64,000 nucleotides of DNA from Comamonas halotolerans (GTDB lineage: Bacteria > Pseudomonadota > Gammaproteobacteria > Burkholderiales > Burkholderiaceae_C). Both the position numbers and the translations under genes were made by a program. The DNA lies in the NCBI RefSeq assembly GCF_030162935.1, contig NZ_JASAUZ010000001.1, positions 1 to 64,000 on the forward strand, in the 5' to 3' direction. This document shows, in pieces, positions 53,527 through 63,807 of the stretch; the first letter of the stretch is position 1; every line of letters starts with the position of its first letter. The notes below the pieces were generated by a model. The model ran no database searches. It was not told where the DNA came from and saw only the letters and a program-made list of their open reading frames with translations.

Positions 53527-54441
53527 ATGGAATTGCGTCAATTGCAGTATTTCGTTGTTCTGGCAGAAGAGTTGCATTTCAGTCGCGCAGCCCAACGACT
53601 GCATATTTCTCAACCCCCGTTAAGCGTAGCCATCAAGCAGCTAGAGGGGCAGCTCAATGCCCTGCTATTTGAGCGGAGCAGCAAAGAAGTTCGCTTAACT
53701 GCAGCAGGGAAATTTCTTCTGGAACAGGCTCGGGATATCTTGGAACGCAGTCGCCGCGCTGAGCTGGACACCCGGGCAGTGGCACAAGGCATGGCCGGAT
53801 GCTTGCGCCTCGGTTTTGTAGGCTCCAGCATGTACAGAGGCCTGCCAGAAGCCTTGGCCCAATTGAAGGCGCTACACGGGCAGGTTCGCATTGACCTGCA
53901 TGAACTCAATAGTGCCGAGCAGGTTGCAGCACTGCAGCAAGGCAAGATTGATTTGGGTTTGATGCATACGTCGGCAACACCATCAGGATTGAAGACATGC
54001 ACCCTGCTGCGCGAACCCTTCATGGTATGCATGCCTGCCCAGCACCCACTGGCTTCGCAAACCAAGCTCAGCATTTCCAGCCTCGCAAAAGAACGGTTGG
54101 TCCTCTTTTCTGGCGTCATCTCGCCAGAATACTTTCGCAGCATCCACAGTCTTTGCCTACGTGCAGGCTTTGACCCTGAGTTGCGACACGAGGTGCGTCA
54201 TTGGCTTTCTGTACTTACACTCGTCAGCAAGGATCAAGGGGTTTCAATCGTGCCTGCTTGCTTGCAGCGCGTGGGCATGCCTGGCTTGGCATTTCTCCCT
54301 ATTAGTCCAAGCTCCGATTACTCGGAAATGCAGGCAATGTGGAGGGCTGCCCCCCAGCATCCTCTGGTCATGGCTCTACTTGCATGCCTCAAGGAACAGA
54401 TTGCACTGTCCGAGCTTTCTTTGCAGATCGCTGCGAAATAG
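53527..54441 (+). CDS. LysR-family transcriptional regulator
   Basis: 304 residues. N-terminal winged HTH MELRQLQYFVVLAEELHFSRAAQRLHISQPPLSVAIKQLEGQL, then LTAAGKFLLEQARDIL and the effector domain (LRLGFVGSSMYRGLPEAL). Ribosome site AGAGAG before the ATG. Divergent from the acyl-CoA dehydrogenase-BUG-BUG-CaiB unit, so the likely regulator of it, with the pathway substrate or CoA ester as inducer (inference). Confidence 0.92.
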   Translation: MELRQLQYFVVLAEELHFSRAAQRLHISQPPLSVAIKQLEGQLNALLFERSSKEVRLTAAGKFLLEQARDILERSRRAELDTRAVAQGMAGCLRLGFVGSSMYRGLPEALAQLKALHGQVRIDLHELNSAEQVAALQQGKIDLGLMHTSATPSGLKTCTLLREPFMVCMPAQHPLASQTKLSISSLAKERLVLFSGVISPEYFRSIHSLCLRAGFDPELRHEVRHWLSVLTLVSKDQGVSIVPACLQRVGMPGLAFLPISPSSDYSEMQAMWRAAPQHPLVMALLACLKEQIALSELSLQIAAK

Positions 54442-54457
54442 GATGCCCGTCAAAAAA

Positions 54458-54483
54458 CAAAACCCGCCGGGAGGCGGGTTTTG
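54458..54483. terminator. Bidirectional terminator between lysR and acnB
   Basis: CAAAACCCGCC, loop GGGA, GGCGGGTTTTG: 11-bp perfect stem with T/A runs on both sides. Confidence 0.92.
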
Positions 54484-54503
54484 TCATTTTGCAGAACTGC
54501 TGC

Positions 54504-57095
54504 TTAGGCGTTCACACCCTTGGCCACTTCTGCGTACTCTTCGATCTGGTCGAAGTTCATATAGCGGTAAACGGATGCCTTGTCAGCATCGATCACGCCC
54601 ATTTCCTTGAGGTACTCTTCCTTGGTGGGCAGATAACCCAGGCGCGATGCAATCGCGGACAACTCGGCCGAGCCCAGGAACACATTGGTGTTCTTGCCCA
54701 GACGATTCGGGAAGTTGCGGGTCGATGTCGAGATCACGGTCGCGCCCTCACGCACTTGTGCCTGGTTACCCATGCACAGCGAGCAGCCGGGCATTTCGGT
54801 ACGCGCACCAGCTGTGCCGAATGCTGCGTAATGACCTTCCTTGATCAGCTCATCCTGGTCCATCTTGGTAGGAGGTGCCACCCACAGCTTGACGGGGATG
54901 TCACGCTTGCCACCCAGCAGCTTGGCTGCTGCGCGGAAGTGGCCAATATTGGTCATGCATGAACCAATGAACGCTTCATCAATCTTGGTTCCAGCCACAT
55001 CAGACAGGAACTTGGCATCATCAGGATCGTTAGGGCAGCAAACGATAGGCTCGGTGATCTCGTTCATGTCGATTTCGATCACAGCTGCGTACTCGGCATC
55101 CTTGTCGGCTTCCAGCAAATCAGGCTTGGCCAACCAGGCTTCCACCTTCTCAATGCGGCGCTGCAAGGTCTTCGCATCTTGGTAACCGTCAGCGATCATG
55201 TTCTTCATCAGAACGATGTTCGAAGTCAGGTATTCCTTGATAGGCTCAGGGTTCAGCTTGATAGTGCAACCTGCTGCAGAACGCTCAGCCGATGCATCAG
55301 ACAACTCAAATGCCTGCTCCACCTTCAGGTCTGGCAGACCCTCAATCTCCAGAATCTTGCCAGAGAACACATTGACCTTGCCTGCCTTGGCCACAGTCAG
55401 CAGACCTTGCTTGATGGCATACAGCGGGATGGCATGCACCAGATCACGCAGGGTCACACCGGGCTGCAGTTCACCCTTGAAGCGCACCAGCACGGACTCG
55501 GGCATGTCCAGAGGCATCACGCCAGTCGCAGCGCCAAAAGCCACCAGACCGGAACCTGCAGGGAACGAGATGCCGATAGGGAAGCGGGTGTGCGAGTCAC
55601 CACCTGTACCCACGGTATCAGGCAACAGCAGACGGTTCAGCCAGCTGTGAATCACACCGTCACCAGGACGCAGGGCCACGCCACCACGGTTGGAAATAAA
55701 GGCAGGCAGTTCGCGATGGGTCTTCACGTCCACAGGCTTGGGATAAGCGGCCGTATGGCAGAAAGACTGCATCACCAGATCTGCGGAAAAGCCCAGGCAA
55801 GCCAGGTCCTTCAACTCGTCGCGGGTCATTGGACCTGTGGTGTCCTGAGAACCCACTGTCGTCATACGAGGTTCGCAGTAGGTACCGGGACGCACGCCTT
55901 GACCTTCTGGCAGGCCGACAGCACGACCCACCATCTTTTGCGCCAAGGTGAAACCGGCCTTGGATTCTGCAGGAGCCTGGGGCAGACGGAAAGCAGTAGA
56001 GGCTGGCAGACCCAGGAACTCGCGCGCCTTCGCAGTCAGTGAACGGCCAATGATCAGGTTGATACGGCCACCGGCCTGCACTTCGTCCAGCAGTACGTCA
56101 CTCTTCAAAGCGAACTCGGCCACGGTCTCACCGTTCTTGACCAGCTTGCCTTCGTAGGGCAGCACGTCGATGACGTCGCCCATTTCCAGCTTGGAAACAT
56201 CCACTTCGATGGGCAACGAGCCCGAGTCTTCCTGGGTGTTGAAGAAAATAGGGGCAATCTTGCCGCCCAGGGTCACACCACCAAAGCGCTTGTTAGGCAC
56301 AAAGGGAATGTCTTGACCTGTCGCCCAGATCACCGAGTTGGTAGCTGACTTACGCGAAGAGCCAGTACCGACCACATCACCCACATAAGCGACCACATGG
56401 CCCTTTTTCTTCAGATCCTCAATGAACTGGATGGGGCCGCGCTTGCCGTCTTCTTCAGGCTTGAACGCTGCGTCAGGACGAGTGTTCTTGAGCATCGCCA
56501 GATAGTGCAGAGGAATGTCCGGACGGCTCCAGGCATCAGGTGCAGGCGACAAGTCGTCAGTATTGGTCTCACCAGGCACCTTGAACACGGTCACGGTGAT
56601 CTTTTGCTCCACCTTGGGACGCGAGGTGAACCACTCGGCATCCGCCCAGCTTTGCATCACTTCCTTGGCCTTTGCATTGCCAGCCTTGGCCTTGGTTGCC
56701 ACATCGTTGAAAAAGTCAAACATCAACAATGTCTTCTTCAGCGCTGCAGCGGCCACGTCGGCCACTTCAGCGTCATCGAGCAACTCGATCAGAGGGTGCA
56801 CGTTGTAGCCGCCGACCATGGTGCCCAGCAACTCTGTGGCCTTGGCCTTGGAGATGAGAGCCACTTGCAAGTCACCGTGTGCCACGGCCGCCAGGAAAGA
56901 CGCCTTGACCTTGGCCGCATCATCCACGCCTGGTGGCACACGATGGGTCAGCAAGTCCAGCAAAAATGCATCTTCACCAGCAGGAGGGTTCTTGATCAGT
57001 TCGATCAATTCAGCCGTTTGCTTGGCGTCGAGTGGCAGGGGCGGGATGCCCAGTGCAGCACGCTCGGCTACATGGTCACGGTAGGCTTTCAACAT
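54504..57095 (-). CDS. acnB: Aconitate hydratase B
   Basis: 863 residues with GGAGAGAG upstream of the ATG. The order of domains (N-terminal HEAT-like [33 protein letters not shown], then swivel, then 4Fe-4S domains) is that of AcnB. Cluster ligands lie in [33 protein letters not shown] and [12 protein letters not shown]. Converts citrate to isocitrate in the TCA cycle. In E. coli apo-AcnB also binds mRNA; nothing here tests that. Confidence 0.97.
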   Translation of the reverse strand: MLKAYRDHVAERAALGIPPLPLDAKQTAELIELIKNPPAGEDAFLLDLLTHRVPPGVDDAAKVKASFLAAVAHGDLQVALISKAKATELLGTMVGGYNVHPLIELLDDAEVADVAAAALKKTLLMFDFFNDVATKAKAGNAKAKEVMQSWADAEWFTSRPKVEQKITVTVFKVPGETNTDDLSPAPDAWSRPDIPLHYLAMLKNTRPDAAFKPEEDGKRGPIQFIEDLKKKGHVVAYVGDVVGTGSSRKSATNSVIWATGQDIPFVPNKRFGGVTLGGKIAPIFFNTQEDSGSLPIEVDVSKLEMGDVIDVLPYEGKLVKNGETVAEFALKSDVLLDEVQAGGRINLIIGRSLTAKAREFLGLPASTAFRLPQAPAESKAGFTLAQKMVGRAVGLPEGQGVRPGTYCEPRMTTVGSQDTTGPMTRDELKDLACLGFSADLVMQSFCHTAAYPKPVDVKTHRELPAFISNRGGVALRPGDGVIHSWLNRLLLPDTVGTGGDSHTRFPIGISFPAGSGLVAFGAATGVMPLDMPESVLVRFKGELQPGVTLRDLVHAIPLYAIKQGLLTVAKAGKVNVFSGKILEIEGLPDLKVEQAFELSDASAERSAAGCTIKLNPEPIKEYLTSNIVLMKNMIADGYQDAKTLQRRIEKVEAWLAKPDLLEADKDAEYAAVIEIDMNEITEPIVCCPNDPDDAKFLSDVAGTKIDEAFIGSCMTNIGHFRAAAKLLGGKRDIPVKLWVAPPTKMDQDELIKEGHYAAFGTAGARTEMPGCSLCMGNQAQVREGATVISTSTRNFPNRLGKNTNVFLGSAELSAIASRLGYLPTKEEYLKEMGVIDADKASVYRYMNFDQIEEYAEVAKGVNA

Positions 57096-57159
57096 GGTTC
57101 TCTCTCCATTGGTTTTCTAAGAGTGGGGCAGCGTTCTTACGCGCTTTGGCACCCGCTAA

Positions 57160-57732
57160 TCACTTAGCAGGCGCGTCCAGCAGACTCTGGGGTGGGGCTT
57201 TCTTGATGGCTTCTGCCACCTGAAGTTGTTCGGGGCTCATGCATTCATCAGCCAGGCGCTTGCCCTGCTTTTGGTTCATGAGCATGGATTTGTTGGCGAT
57301 CTGCAGCCAGACCGCACCCGCTTTTGCATCTTCAAGACGCACAACACCGGTACTGGTACCTACAGGCGTCATATGGAAATTGAAGCCGTTGCCGCTTACC
57401 AGGAAGTGGCCTGCGTTGTTACTGTCCTTGGTGACGTTCACATGCTGGCCCAGTTCGCAAGCGATACGACCTGTGTGCACACGATCCGCAAGTGCCAGCT
57501 CATCGGCACTCAATGCACGGGGTGCAATCACGGCAGCCGCCGCGGCTGCACCAGTGGCTGCTACAGCAGCTTTCTTGCGAGTCGTTGTGGTTTTCTTTTT
57601 CACAGATGCCGTGGTCTTCTTGGCAGCAGTGGCGGTTTTAGTCGCAGCAGGCTTAGTAGTAGCTGCTTGTGCAGTAGTAACAAAAGCCAATGCAGGTGCA
57701 ATGAGCAAAACGGAGGCAATCAGTTGTTTCAT
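57160..57732 (-). CDS. Exported hypothetical protein with Ala/Lys/Thr-rich linker
   Basis: 190 residues from ATG 57732, with TGGAG upstream; the longer frame to 57969 is rejected. Signal peptide MKQLIASVLLIAPALAFVTTAQA, then a low-complexity tract (TATAAKKTTASVKKKTTTTRKK) like histone H1 tails, an Ala run, and a C-terminal domain of ~110 residues with LADRVHTGRIACELGQHVNV, VSGNGFNFHMTPV and LADECMSPEQLQVAEAIK (two Cys). Seen beside acnB-mdh in betaproteobacteria as far as I recall. Role unknown; a wall- or DNA-associated basic linker is conceivable. Confidence 0.7.
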   Translation of the reverse strand: MKQLIASVLLIAPALAFVTTAQAATTKPAATKTATAAKKTTASVKKKTTTTRKKAAVAATGAAAAAAVIAPRALSADELALADRVHTGRIACELGQHVNVTKDSNNAGHFLVSGNGFNFHMTPVGTSTGVVRLEDAKAGAVWLQIANKSMLMNQKQGKRLADECMSPEQLQVAEAIKKAPPQSLLDAPAK

Positions 57733-57781
57733 GCGAACTCCAGCGGGGAAAAAGTTAAATCGTTGAACATGCATGGCACCT

Positions 57782-58780
57782 TCATGCCACACTCCCATCC
57801 AGCCATTGTCGCGCTTGTTGTGGCAACTCCATGGCAGTACGTTGCGCACGCTCCAGCAACTGCCAGTAATAACGGTAACTGGCGCGGTCATGCAACACGC
57901 CGTTATAACTAATTGGCCCCCAGTCTGCGTTGACCGCAGCCTGCAAAATGTCAGTGGCCTCCTGTACATCCTTCATGGCAGGTGCAAATGCAGCCAGGAT
58001 CGGACGAATTTGTGCCGGGTGGATACTCCACATTCGGGTATACCCGAACTCTGTACTCGCATGCGAGGCGGCTGCCTGCAGCGCCTGCGCATCCTTGAAC
58101 TCTGTCACCACACAATGCGAAGGCACTTTGCCATGAGCGTGGCATGCCGAGGCAATTTCCAGCTTGGCGCGTACCACCAAAGGATGAACAAACTGCCCCT
58201 GCACACCCATTGCGCTGCCAGGAATAGCCCCACCATGCGCAGAGACGAAATCCATCAGGCCAAAGGACAAACTCTGCACAGATGGGTGTGCTGCAATATC
58301 AAAGCAGCGATGCACAGCAGCAGGAGATTCAATCAAGGCATGCAAGGGTATATGCGAACCCGATGCACGTTCCAGTGTGCGTTGCGCACGCAAGATGTCA
58401 CCCACTGACTCGACCTTGGGAAGCATGATGTGCGAGAGCTTGTGTCCAGCTTCACCCACAATGGTGGCAATGTCTTCCTCAAACGCAGGGTGCTCCACCG
58501 CATGCACACGCGCAGCAACACGGCAGCCATCTTGCGCCACCTTGACCAAGCTTGCTACAAGCTGCGCATGTGCTTTTTCCTGACCAACTGCTGCGCCATC
58601 CTCGCAGTCCAGCGTTACGTCAAAAACGCAGGTGCCGAACTCTTGGAGCATCTGCGCTTGCAGCTCCAGGCTTTTGCGCATGCGCACTTCCACGCCGCTG
58701 TAATGATCACAAACGGGCAGCACATTGGCAGCTGCTTGAGCGCCCAACAAAATCTCGCGGGGATGGGTAGTGGTACGCAT
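57782..58780 (-). CDS. HpcH/HpaI-CitE family lyase
   Basis: 332 residues from ATG 58780. CitE-like TIM barrel: CVFDVTLDCEDGAAVGQEKAHA (metal-binding Glu-Asp), VAARVHAVEHPAFEEDI, IMLPKVESVGDIL (catalytic-type Glu), ALIESPAAVHRCF, SLSFGLMDFVSAHGG, and MWSIHPAQIRPILAAF. In this group are citramalyl-CoA, malyl-CoA and citryl-CoA lyases; lack of citD/F partners argues against citrate lyase. Position between acnB and mdh suggests a C4/C5-dicarboxyl-CoA reaction linked to the TCA cycle. Confidence 0.87.
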   Translation of the reverse strand: MRTTTHPREILLGAQAAANVLPVCDHYSGVEVRMRKSLELQAQMLQEFGTCVFDVTLDCEDGAAVGQEKAHAQLVASLVKVAQDGCRVAARVHAVEHPAFEEDIATIVGEAGHKLSHIMLPKVESVGDILRAQRTLERASGSHIPLHALIESPAAVHRCFDIAAHPSVQSLSFGLMDFVSAHGGAIPGSAMGVQGQFVHPLVVRAKLEIASACHAHGKVPSHCVVTEFKDAQALQAAASHASTEFGYTRMWSIHPAQIRPILAAFAPAMKDVQEATDILQAAVNADWGPISYNGVLHDRASYRYYWQLLERAQRTAMELPQQARQWLDGSVA

Positions 58781-58976
58781 GTATAACCTAAGGGAACAAA
58801 GCGCGTTCAGCGCAGTTGTTCTGGATTTCAATCACACCCATCACAACCATCTGAAAAACACCTTTTGCTCAACCAGCAGCTATGCATGTTGTGCAAAAGA
58901 TCTCTCTCCAAAGCCCCTGCAGCGCCCAGTGAGCACTGCAGGGTCGTGAATCACACGGATTCAGTGCAAGCTTGCT

Positions 58977-59963
58977 TTACAGCAGGTGCTTGACACCATC
59001 TTGCTCGCCTTGCAGCTCAGCCAGTGTCTTGTTGATGCACTCTTGCGAGAAAGCGTCAATTTCCAGGCCTTCCACGATCTTGTACTCACCGTTCTCTGTA
59101 GTCACGGGGAAACCGAACACGATGCCAGCGGGAATGCCGTACTCGCCATTCGATGGCACCCCCATCGTCACCCATTCACCGTTGGACCCCAATGCCCAAT
59201 CACGCATGTGATCGATAGCGGCGTTGGCAGCCGAGGCAGCGGAAGACAGACCACGCGCGTTGATGATGGCAGCACCACGCTTGCCCACCGTGGGCAGGAA
59301 CACATTGGCGTTCCATTCCTGATCGTTGATAGCGTCCTTGACAGACTTGCCATCAACTGTCGCAAAGCGGTAGTCGGCGTACATGGTGGGCGAATGGTTG
59401 CCCCACACGGTCAGGCTCTTGATGTCGCCAACCTTGAAGCCGCCTTTGGCAGCCAGTTGAGAGGCAGCGCGGTTGTGGTCCAGGCGCAGCATGGCGGTGA
59501 AGTTCTTTGCTGGCAGATCGGGCGCAGACTTCATGGCAATGTAAGCATTGGTGTTTGCAGGATTACCCACCACCAATACCTTCACATTGCGCGAAGCAAC
59601 GGCATTCAGTGCCTTGCCTTGCGCAGTGAAGATCTGTGCGTTGGCAGCCAGCAGGTCTGCGCGCTCCATGCCCGGGCCACGGGGACGGGCGCCAACCAGC
59701 AGCGCATAGTCAGTGTCCTTGAAGGCTTGCAAAGGATCGCTGTGTGCCTCGATACCTGCCAGCAGAGGGAAAGCGCAGTCTTCCAGCTCCATAATGACGC
59801 CCTTCAGCGCATTCTGAGCCTTCTCGTCAGGAATTTCGAGCAGTTGCAGAATAACGGGCTGATCCTTGCCCAGCATTTCGCCGGATGCGATACGGAACAA
59901 CAGGGCGTAACCAATTTGACCTGCGGCGCCGGTGACGGCAACTCGGACGGGCTTCTTGCTCAT
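58977..59963 (-). CDS. mdh: Malate dehydrogenase
   Basis: 328 residues from ATG 59963 with GGAG in the leader. NAD site [23 protein letters not shown], substrate Arg region [29 protein letters not shown], the catalytic [14 protein letters not shown] and [12 protein letters not shown] (Asp-His pair). Group of ~330-residue cytosolic-type MDHs common in beta-proteobacteria. Divergent from gntR. Confidence 0.97.
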   Translation of the reverse strand: MSKKPVRVAVTGAAGQIGYALLFRIASGEMLGKDQPVILQLLEIPDEKAQNALKGVIMELEDCAFPLLAGIEAHSDPLQAFKDTDYALLVGARPRGPGMERADLLAANAQIFTAQGKALNAVASRNVKVLVVGNPANTNAYIAMKSAPDLPAKNFTAMLRLDHNRAASQLAAKGGFKVGDIKSLTVWGNHSPTMYADYRFATVDGKSVKDAINDQEWNANVFLPTVGKRGAAIINARGLSSAASAANAAIDHMRDWALGSNGEWVTMGVPSNGEYGIPAGIVFGFPVTTENGEYKIVEGLEIDAFSQECINKTLAELQGEQDGVKHLL

Positions 59964-60057
59964 GGTGAGAACTCCAGATTTCGGAAATAAACAGTTGTCG
60001 GCGCACTGTCGCTCCAGCATCTGTAACCAGTAGCCCGTGCTCCGTAAACAGGCAATA

Positions 60058-60116
60058 AGTGTACTCTTGATTTTGTCCCTCGGTCAACTTGTCTTATGTC
60101 TTATATAAGATATGAT
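60058..60116. promoter_or_regulatory. Divergent mdh/gntR promoters with TCTTATATAAGA palindrome
   Basis: For gntR (+): -35 TTGTCT (60089-60094), 16-base spacer, -10 TATGAT (60111-60116); the perfect palindrome TCTTATATAAGA (60099-60110) fills the end of that spacer. For mdh (-): TTGACC (reverse of 60082-60087), 18 bases, TACACT (reverse of 60058-60063), putting the palindrome just upstream of its -35. GntR/HutC regulators bind such dyads, so autoregulation and joint control of mdh are likely (inference). Confidence 0.5.
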
Positions 60117-60187
60117 CTCGTCTGAGCATCTACAAAACCCATAGGCTCAAATTCGCATCCGGAGGCCTAGAACTTTCGAACACCCTT

Positions 60188-60982
60188 ATGTCCTCATCGC
60201 AACCACCCTCTTCCGACAGTGCTATTGGCGCCAATGCGAATAACGCCTCTGCACTCACCCCGGCTTTCAGCCCGCTGTACCAACAAATCAAAGGCTTGAT
60301 CCTGCAAAGCCTACAGGCTGGTGAATGGCGCCCGGGAGAGTTGATCCCCAGCGAAATGGAACTGGCGGCACGCTTCAAAGTCAGTCAAGGCACCGTACGC
60401 AAAGCCATTGACGAGCTGGCCGCAGAGAATTTGGTCATGCGCCGCCAAGGCAAAGGCACATTTGTCGCTACACACTCTGCACAGCAGGTGCAGTACCGTT
60501 TTCTAAAGCTTCACCCAGACATTGGCGACCTTGAAGGCGAAGGCCGCGCCCAGCGCACCATCCTGGAATGCAAGCGCGTGCGCGCCCCCGCCGAAATTGC
60601 GCGCCTGCTGTCTTTACGCAGCGGTGACACTGTCGTGCAAGTACGACGCGTCTTGGCTTTTAGCGGTATTCCGACTATTTTGGAAGACATTTGGCTGCCT
60701 GGACATGCCTTCAAAGGCCTGACTGCCGAGCAGATGGCATCCTATAAGGGGCCCACCTACGCTATGTTTGAAGGAGACTTTGGCGTGCGCATGGTGCGCG
60801 CCGATGAGAAGCTGCGCGCTGTGCTACCTGACGAAGCGCAAGCCAAATTGCTGGACGTACCTACCCAGACGCCGTTACTTAGCGTCGAACGTCTTGCTTA
60901 TACCTACAACGATATTCCTATGGAGTTACGACGCGGTATCTACAGAACTGACACACACCATTACAAGAACGCCTTGAACTAA
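60188..60982 (+). CDS. GntR-family (HutC/UTRA) regulator of the TCA block
   Basis: 264 residues. Disordered first ~28 residues, winged HTH at ~30-97 (SPLYQQIKGLILQSLQAGEWRPGELIPSEMELAARFKVSQGTVRKAIDELAAENLVMRRQGKGTFV), then a UTRA ligand-binding domain (~105-255, ending in ERLAYTYNDIPMELRRGIYRTDTHHY). Located between mdh and sdhCDAB, the customary place for this regulator in betaproteobacteria, so dicarboxylate-responsive control of sdh/mdh is likely but the ligand is not known from sequence. Confidence 0.9.
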   Translation: MSSSQPPSSDSAIGANANNASALTPAFSPLYQQIKGLILQSLQAGEWRPGELIPSEMELAARFKVSQGTVRKAIDELAAENLVMRRQGKGTFVATHSAQQVQYRFLKLHPDIGDLEGEGRAQRTILECKRVRAPAEIARLLSLRSGDTVVQVRRVLAFSGIPTILEDIWLPGHAFKGLTAEQMASYKGPTYAMFEGDFGVRMVRADEKLRAVLPDEAQAKLLDVPTQTPLLSVERLAYTYNDIPMELRRGIYRTDTHHYKNALN

Positions 60983-61116
60983 ATTACCCAGTTACACGGC
61001 GATAAAAGGCAACAATCGCGCAACCACCGACCAACGGTAGTGCGAGTGCAATAGAATTTTGAATCTTTTGCTCCGCGCGATTACAACGCAGTTACATCCA
61101 CGAAAGCACCCCCGCC

Positions 61117-61551
61117 ATGACAGAGCTTGAAAAAAAGAAGCGGCCCGAGTTCCGCAACATCAATGTTTTAGAAGGTTTGCCACACCGCCTCCCAGTTGGA
61201 GGCTATGTGTCCATTCTTCACCGTATCAGCGGGATGCTGATGTTTGTCCTGCTGCCATTCGTTATCTGGATGCTGGACACCTCTTTGTCTTCCGAGTTCT
61301 CCTTCGCGAAGTTCAAGGCCGTGTTTAACGAAGGCTGTGGTTTCGTGCCCGGGTGGTTCATCACCCTGGTGGCTCTGGCCATTATCTGGGCATATCTGCA
61401 CCACCTGATGGCGGGTTTACGCCACCTTTTCATGGACGTGAACCACAACTTGGTAAGCAAGTCCTACGCAAAGTCTTCCGCCATCACCGTTCTGGTGCTG
61501 AGCATTGGTCTGACCGTTGTGCTGGGCGCCAAGCTGTTCGGCCTGTACTAA
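61117..61551 (+). CDS. sdhC: Succinate dehydrogenase cytochrome b556 subunit
   Basis: 144 residues, three TM helices. SdhC signature RPEFRNINVLEGLPHRLPVGGYVSILHRISG (quinone-site Ser and Arg) and haem His in LHHLMAGLRHLFMD. First gene of sdhCDAB; 134-base leader after gntR. Confidence 0.95.
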   Translation: MTELEKKKRPEFRNINVLEGLPHRLPVGGYVSILHRISGMLMFVLLPFVIWMLDTSLSSEFSFAKFKAVFNEGCGFVPGWFITLVALAIIWAYLHHLMAGLRHLFMDVNHNLVSKSYAKSSAITVLVLSIGLTVVLGAKLFGLY

Positions 61552-61569
61552 GTTGAGAGGGAATAAATC

Positions 61570-61935
61570 ATGTCTGTGAATTACGGTTCTAAGCGCACCG
61601 TTGTCGGCGGCCATTACGGTCTGCGCGACTGGTTGGTACAGCGTGTGACTGCTGTTTTGATGGTGATCTTCACTGTCGTTGTGTTGGCTCAGCTGATCTT
61701 CTCGCAAGGCGAGATTGGCTATGAGCTGTGGGCAGGCATCTTTGCAGCCCAATGGATGAAGTTCCTTACCTTTGCCGTGATTGTTGCAATGATCTGGCAC
61801 GTCTGGGTAGGCGCACGTAATGTCTGGATGGACTACGCCAAGTCGGTCGCTTTGCGTCTGACCTTGCACGTTTTGTCCCTGATTTGGTTGATCGGCTGCG
61901 CAGGCTGGGCTTTCCAGGTTCTGTGGCGTCTGTGA
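61570..61935 (+). CDS. sdhD: Succinate dehydrogenase membrane anchor subunit
   Basis: 121 residues with GAGAGGG upstream. Three TM helices; GLRDWLVQRVTAVLMVIFTVV carries the conserved Arg region, and AMIWHVWVGARNVWMDYAK contains the haem/quinone His and Asp-Tyr. Anchors SdhAB with SdhC. Confidence 0.94.
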   Translation: MSVNYGSKRTVVGGHYGLRDWLVQRVTAVLMVIFTVVVLAQLIFSQGEIGYELWAGIFAAQWMKFLTFAVIVAMIWHVWVGARNVWMDYAKSVALRLTLHVLSLIWLIGCAGWAFQVLWRL

Positions 61936-61971
61936 TTGGCGCAAGACCGCTTCCACGATTGAAAGTAAAGA

Positions 61972-63777
61972 ATGAGCTACTCCAAAGCAAATATCACCAA
62001 GCGCAAGTTTGACGTTGTCATCGTTGGCGCTGGCGGCTCCGGTCTGCGCGCCGCTCTGGAATTGTCCCGCGCTGGTTTGAGCGTGGCCTCCCTGTCCAAG
62101 GTTTTCCCTACACGCTCGCACACTGTGGCAGCGCAAGGTGGCGTTTCTGCCTCTTTGGGCAATATGTCGGACGACAACTGGCACTACCACTTCTACGACA
62201 CCATCAAGGGCTCTGACTGGCTGGGTGACCAGGATGCCATCGAGTTCATGTGCCGCGAAGCTCCCAACGTCGTGATCGAGTTGGAACACTTTGGCATGCC
62301 TTTTGACCGCAACCCTGATGGCACCATCTATCAGCGTCCTTTCGGCGGTCACACAGCCAACTACGGTGAAAAGCCTGTGCAACGCGCTTGCGCAGCCGCC
62401 GACCGTACCGGCCACGCCATGCTGCACACGCTGTACCAGCAAAACGTGGCGTCCAAGACCAACTTCTTCGTGGAGTGGATGGCGCTGGACCTGATTCGCA
62501 ACACCCAAGGCGATGTTGTCGGTGTAACCGCTCTGGAACTGGAAACTGGCGACCTGTACGAACTGCACGCCAAGGCAGTGCTGCTGGCCACTGGCGGCGC
62601 TGGCCGTATCTTCCAGGCTTCGACCAATGCCTTCATCAACACCGGCGACGGTCTGGGCATGGCTGCACGTGCAGGCATTCCATTGCAAGACATGGAGTTC
62701 TGGCAGTTCCACCCCACCGGCGTGGCCGGCGCGGGCGTGCTGCTCACCGAAGGCTGCCGCGGTGAAGGCGCTATTTTGCTCAACAGCGAAGGTGAACGCT
62801 TCATGGAGCGCTACGCACCTACGCTGAAAGACCTGGCCCCCCGTGACTTCGTTTCACGCTCGATGGACCAGGAAATCAAGGAAGGTCGCGGCTGCGGTCC
62901 CAACAAGGACTACATCCTGATGAAGCTGGACCACCTGGGTGCTGAAACTATCCGCAAACGTCTGCCTTCCGTGGAAGAAATTGGTCACAACTTCGCCAAC
63001 GTCGACATCACCAAGGAACCGATTCCTGTGGTGCCAACCATCCACTACCAGATGGGCGGTATCCCAACCAACATCAACGGTCAAGTGGTGACTTACGACG
63101 GCACACAGAACCGTGTTGTAAACGGTTTGTATGCTGTGGGCGAATGCTCTTGCGTATCGGTCCACGGTGCCAACCGCCTGGGTACCAACTCGCTGCTGGA
63201 CCTGCTGGTATTCGGCAAGTCAGCAGGCAAGCACATCGTGGAGTTCGTCAAGGGCTTTGGCGACCACCATGAAGTGCCTGCTGATGGCGCTGACCGCACA
63301 CTGGCACGCTTGAATCAGCTGGATGAGTCCAAGGACGGCATCTATGCCCAAGACATTGCAGGCGAAATCCGTACTTCGATGCAAACACACGCAGGCGTGT
63401 TCCGCACCCAAAAGAGCATGGACGAAGGTGTGCTCAAGGTCAACGCCATCCGCGACAAGGTCGGCGCTGTCACCTTGAAGGACAAGTCCAAGGTCTGGAA
63501 CACTGCCCGCATGGAAGCGCTGGAAGTGGACAACCTGATCGAAGTGGCTCAGGCCACCATGACTTCCGCAGCTGCACGCAAGGAATGCCGTGGCGCACAC
63601 ACTGTGTACGACTACGAGCACCCTGCCGATCACCCAGACTTCCCGCTGGGCCGCAACGACAAGGAATGGCTGAAGCACACCCTGTGGGATAGCGCCACCA
63701 ACAGCCTGTCGTACAAGCCTGTGAACCTCAAGCCCCTGACAGTGGACAGCGTGCCACCCAAGGTCCGCACGTTCTAA
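61972..63777 (+). CDS. sdhA: Succinate dehydrogenase flavoprotein subunit
   Basis: 601 residues. FAD site VIVGAGGSGLRAALEL, flavinylated His50 in TRSHTVAAQGG, RPFGGHTANYG, QFHPTG, TEGCRGEGAILLN (active-site region), HYQMGGIPTNINGQV, GECSCVSVHGANRLGTNSLLDLLVFGKSAG. Oxidises succinate to fumarate. Normal length. Confidence 0.98.
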   Translation: MSYSKANITKRKFDVVIVGAGGSGLRAALELSRAGLSVASLSKVFPTRSHTVAAQGGVSASLGNMSDDNWHYHFYDTIKGSDWLGDQDAIEFMCREAPNVVIELEHFGMPFDRNPDGTIYQRPFGGHTANYGEKPVQRACAAADRTGHAMLHTLYQQNVASKTNFFVEWMALDLIRNTQGDVVGVTALELETGDLYELHAKAVLLATGGAGRIFQASTNAFINTGDGLGMAARAGIPLQDMEFWQFHPTGVAGAGVLLTEGCRGEGAILLNSEGERFMERYAPTLKDLAPRDFVSRSMDQEIKEGRGCGPNKDYILMKLDHLGAETIRKRLPSVEEIGHNFANVDITKEPIPVVPTIHYQMGGIPTNINGQVVTYDGTQNRVVNGLYAVGECSCVSVHGANRLGTNSLLDLLVFGKSAGKHIVEFVKGFGDHHEVPADGADRTLARLNQLDESKDGIYAQDIAGEIRTSMQTHAGVFRTQKSMDEGVLKVNAIRDKVGAVTLKDKSKVWNTARMEALEVDNLIEVAQATMTSAAARKECRGAHTVYDYEHPADHPDFPLGRNDKEWLKHTLWDSATNSLSYKPVNLKPLTVDSVPPKVRTF

Positions 63778-63807
63778 TCCAGCAGTAGCCCACGAGAGAA
63801 TTTCAAA

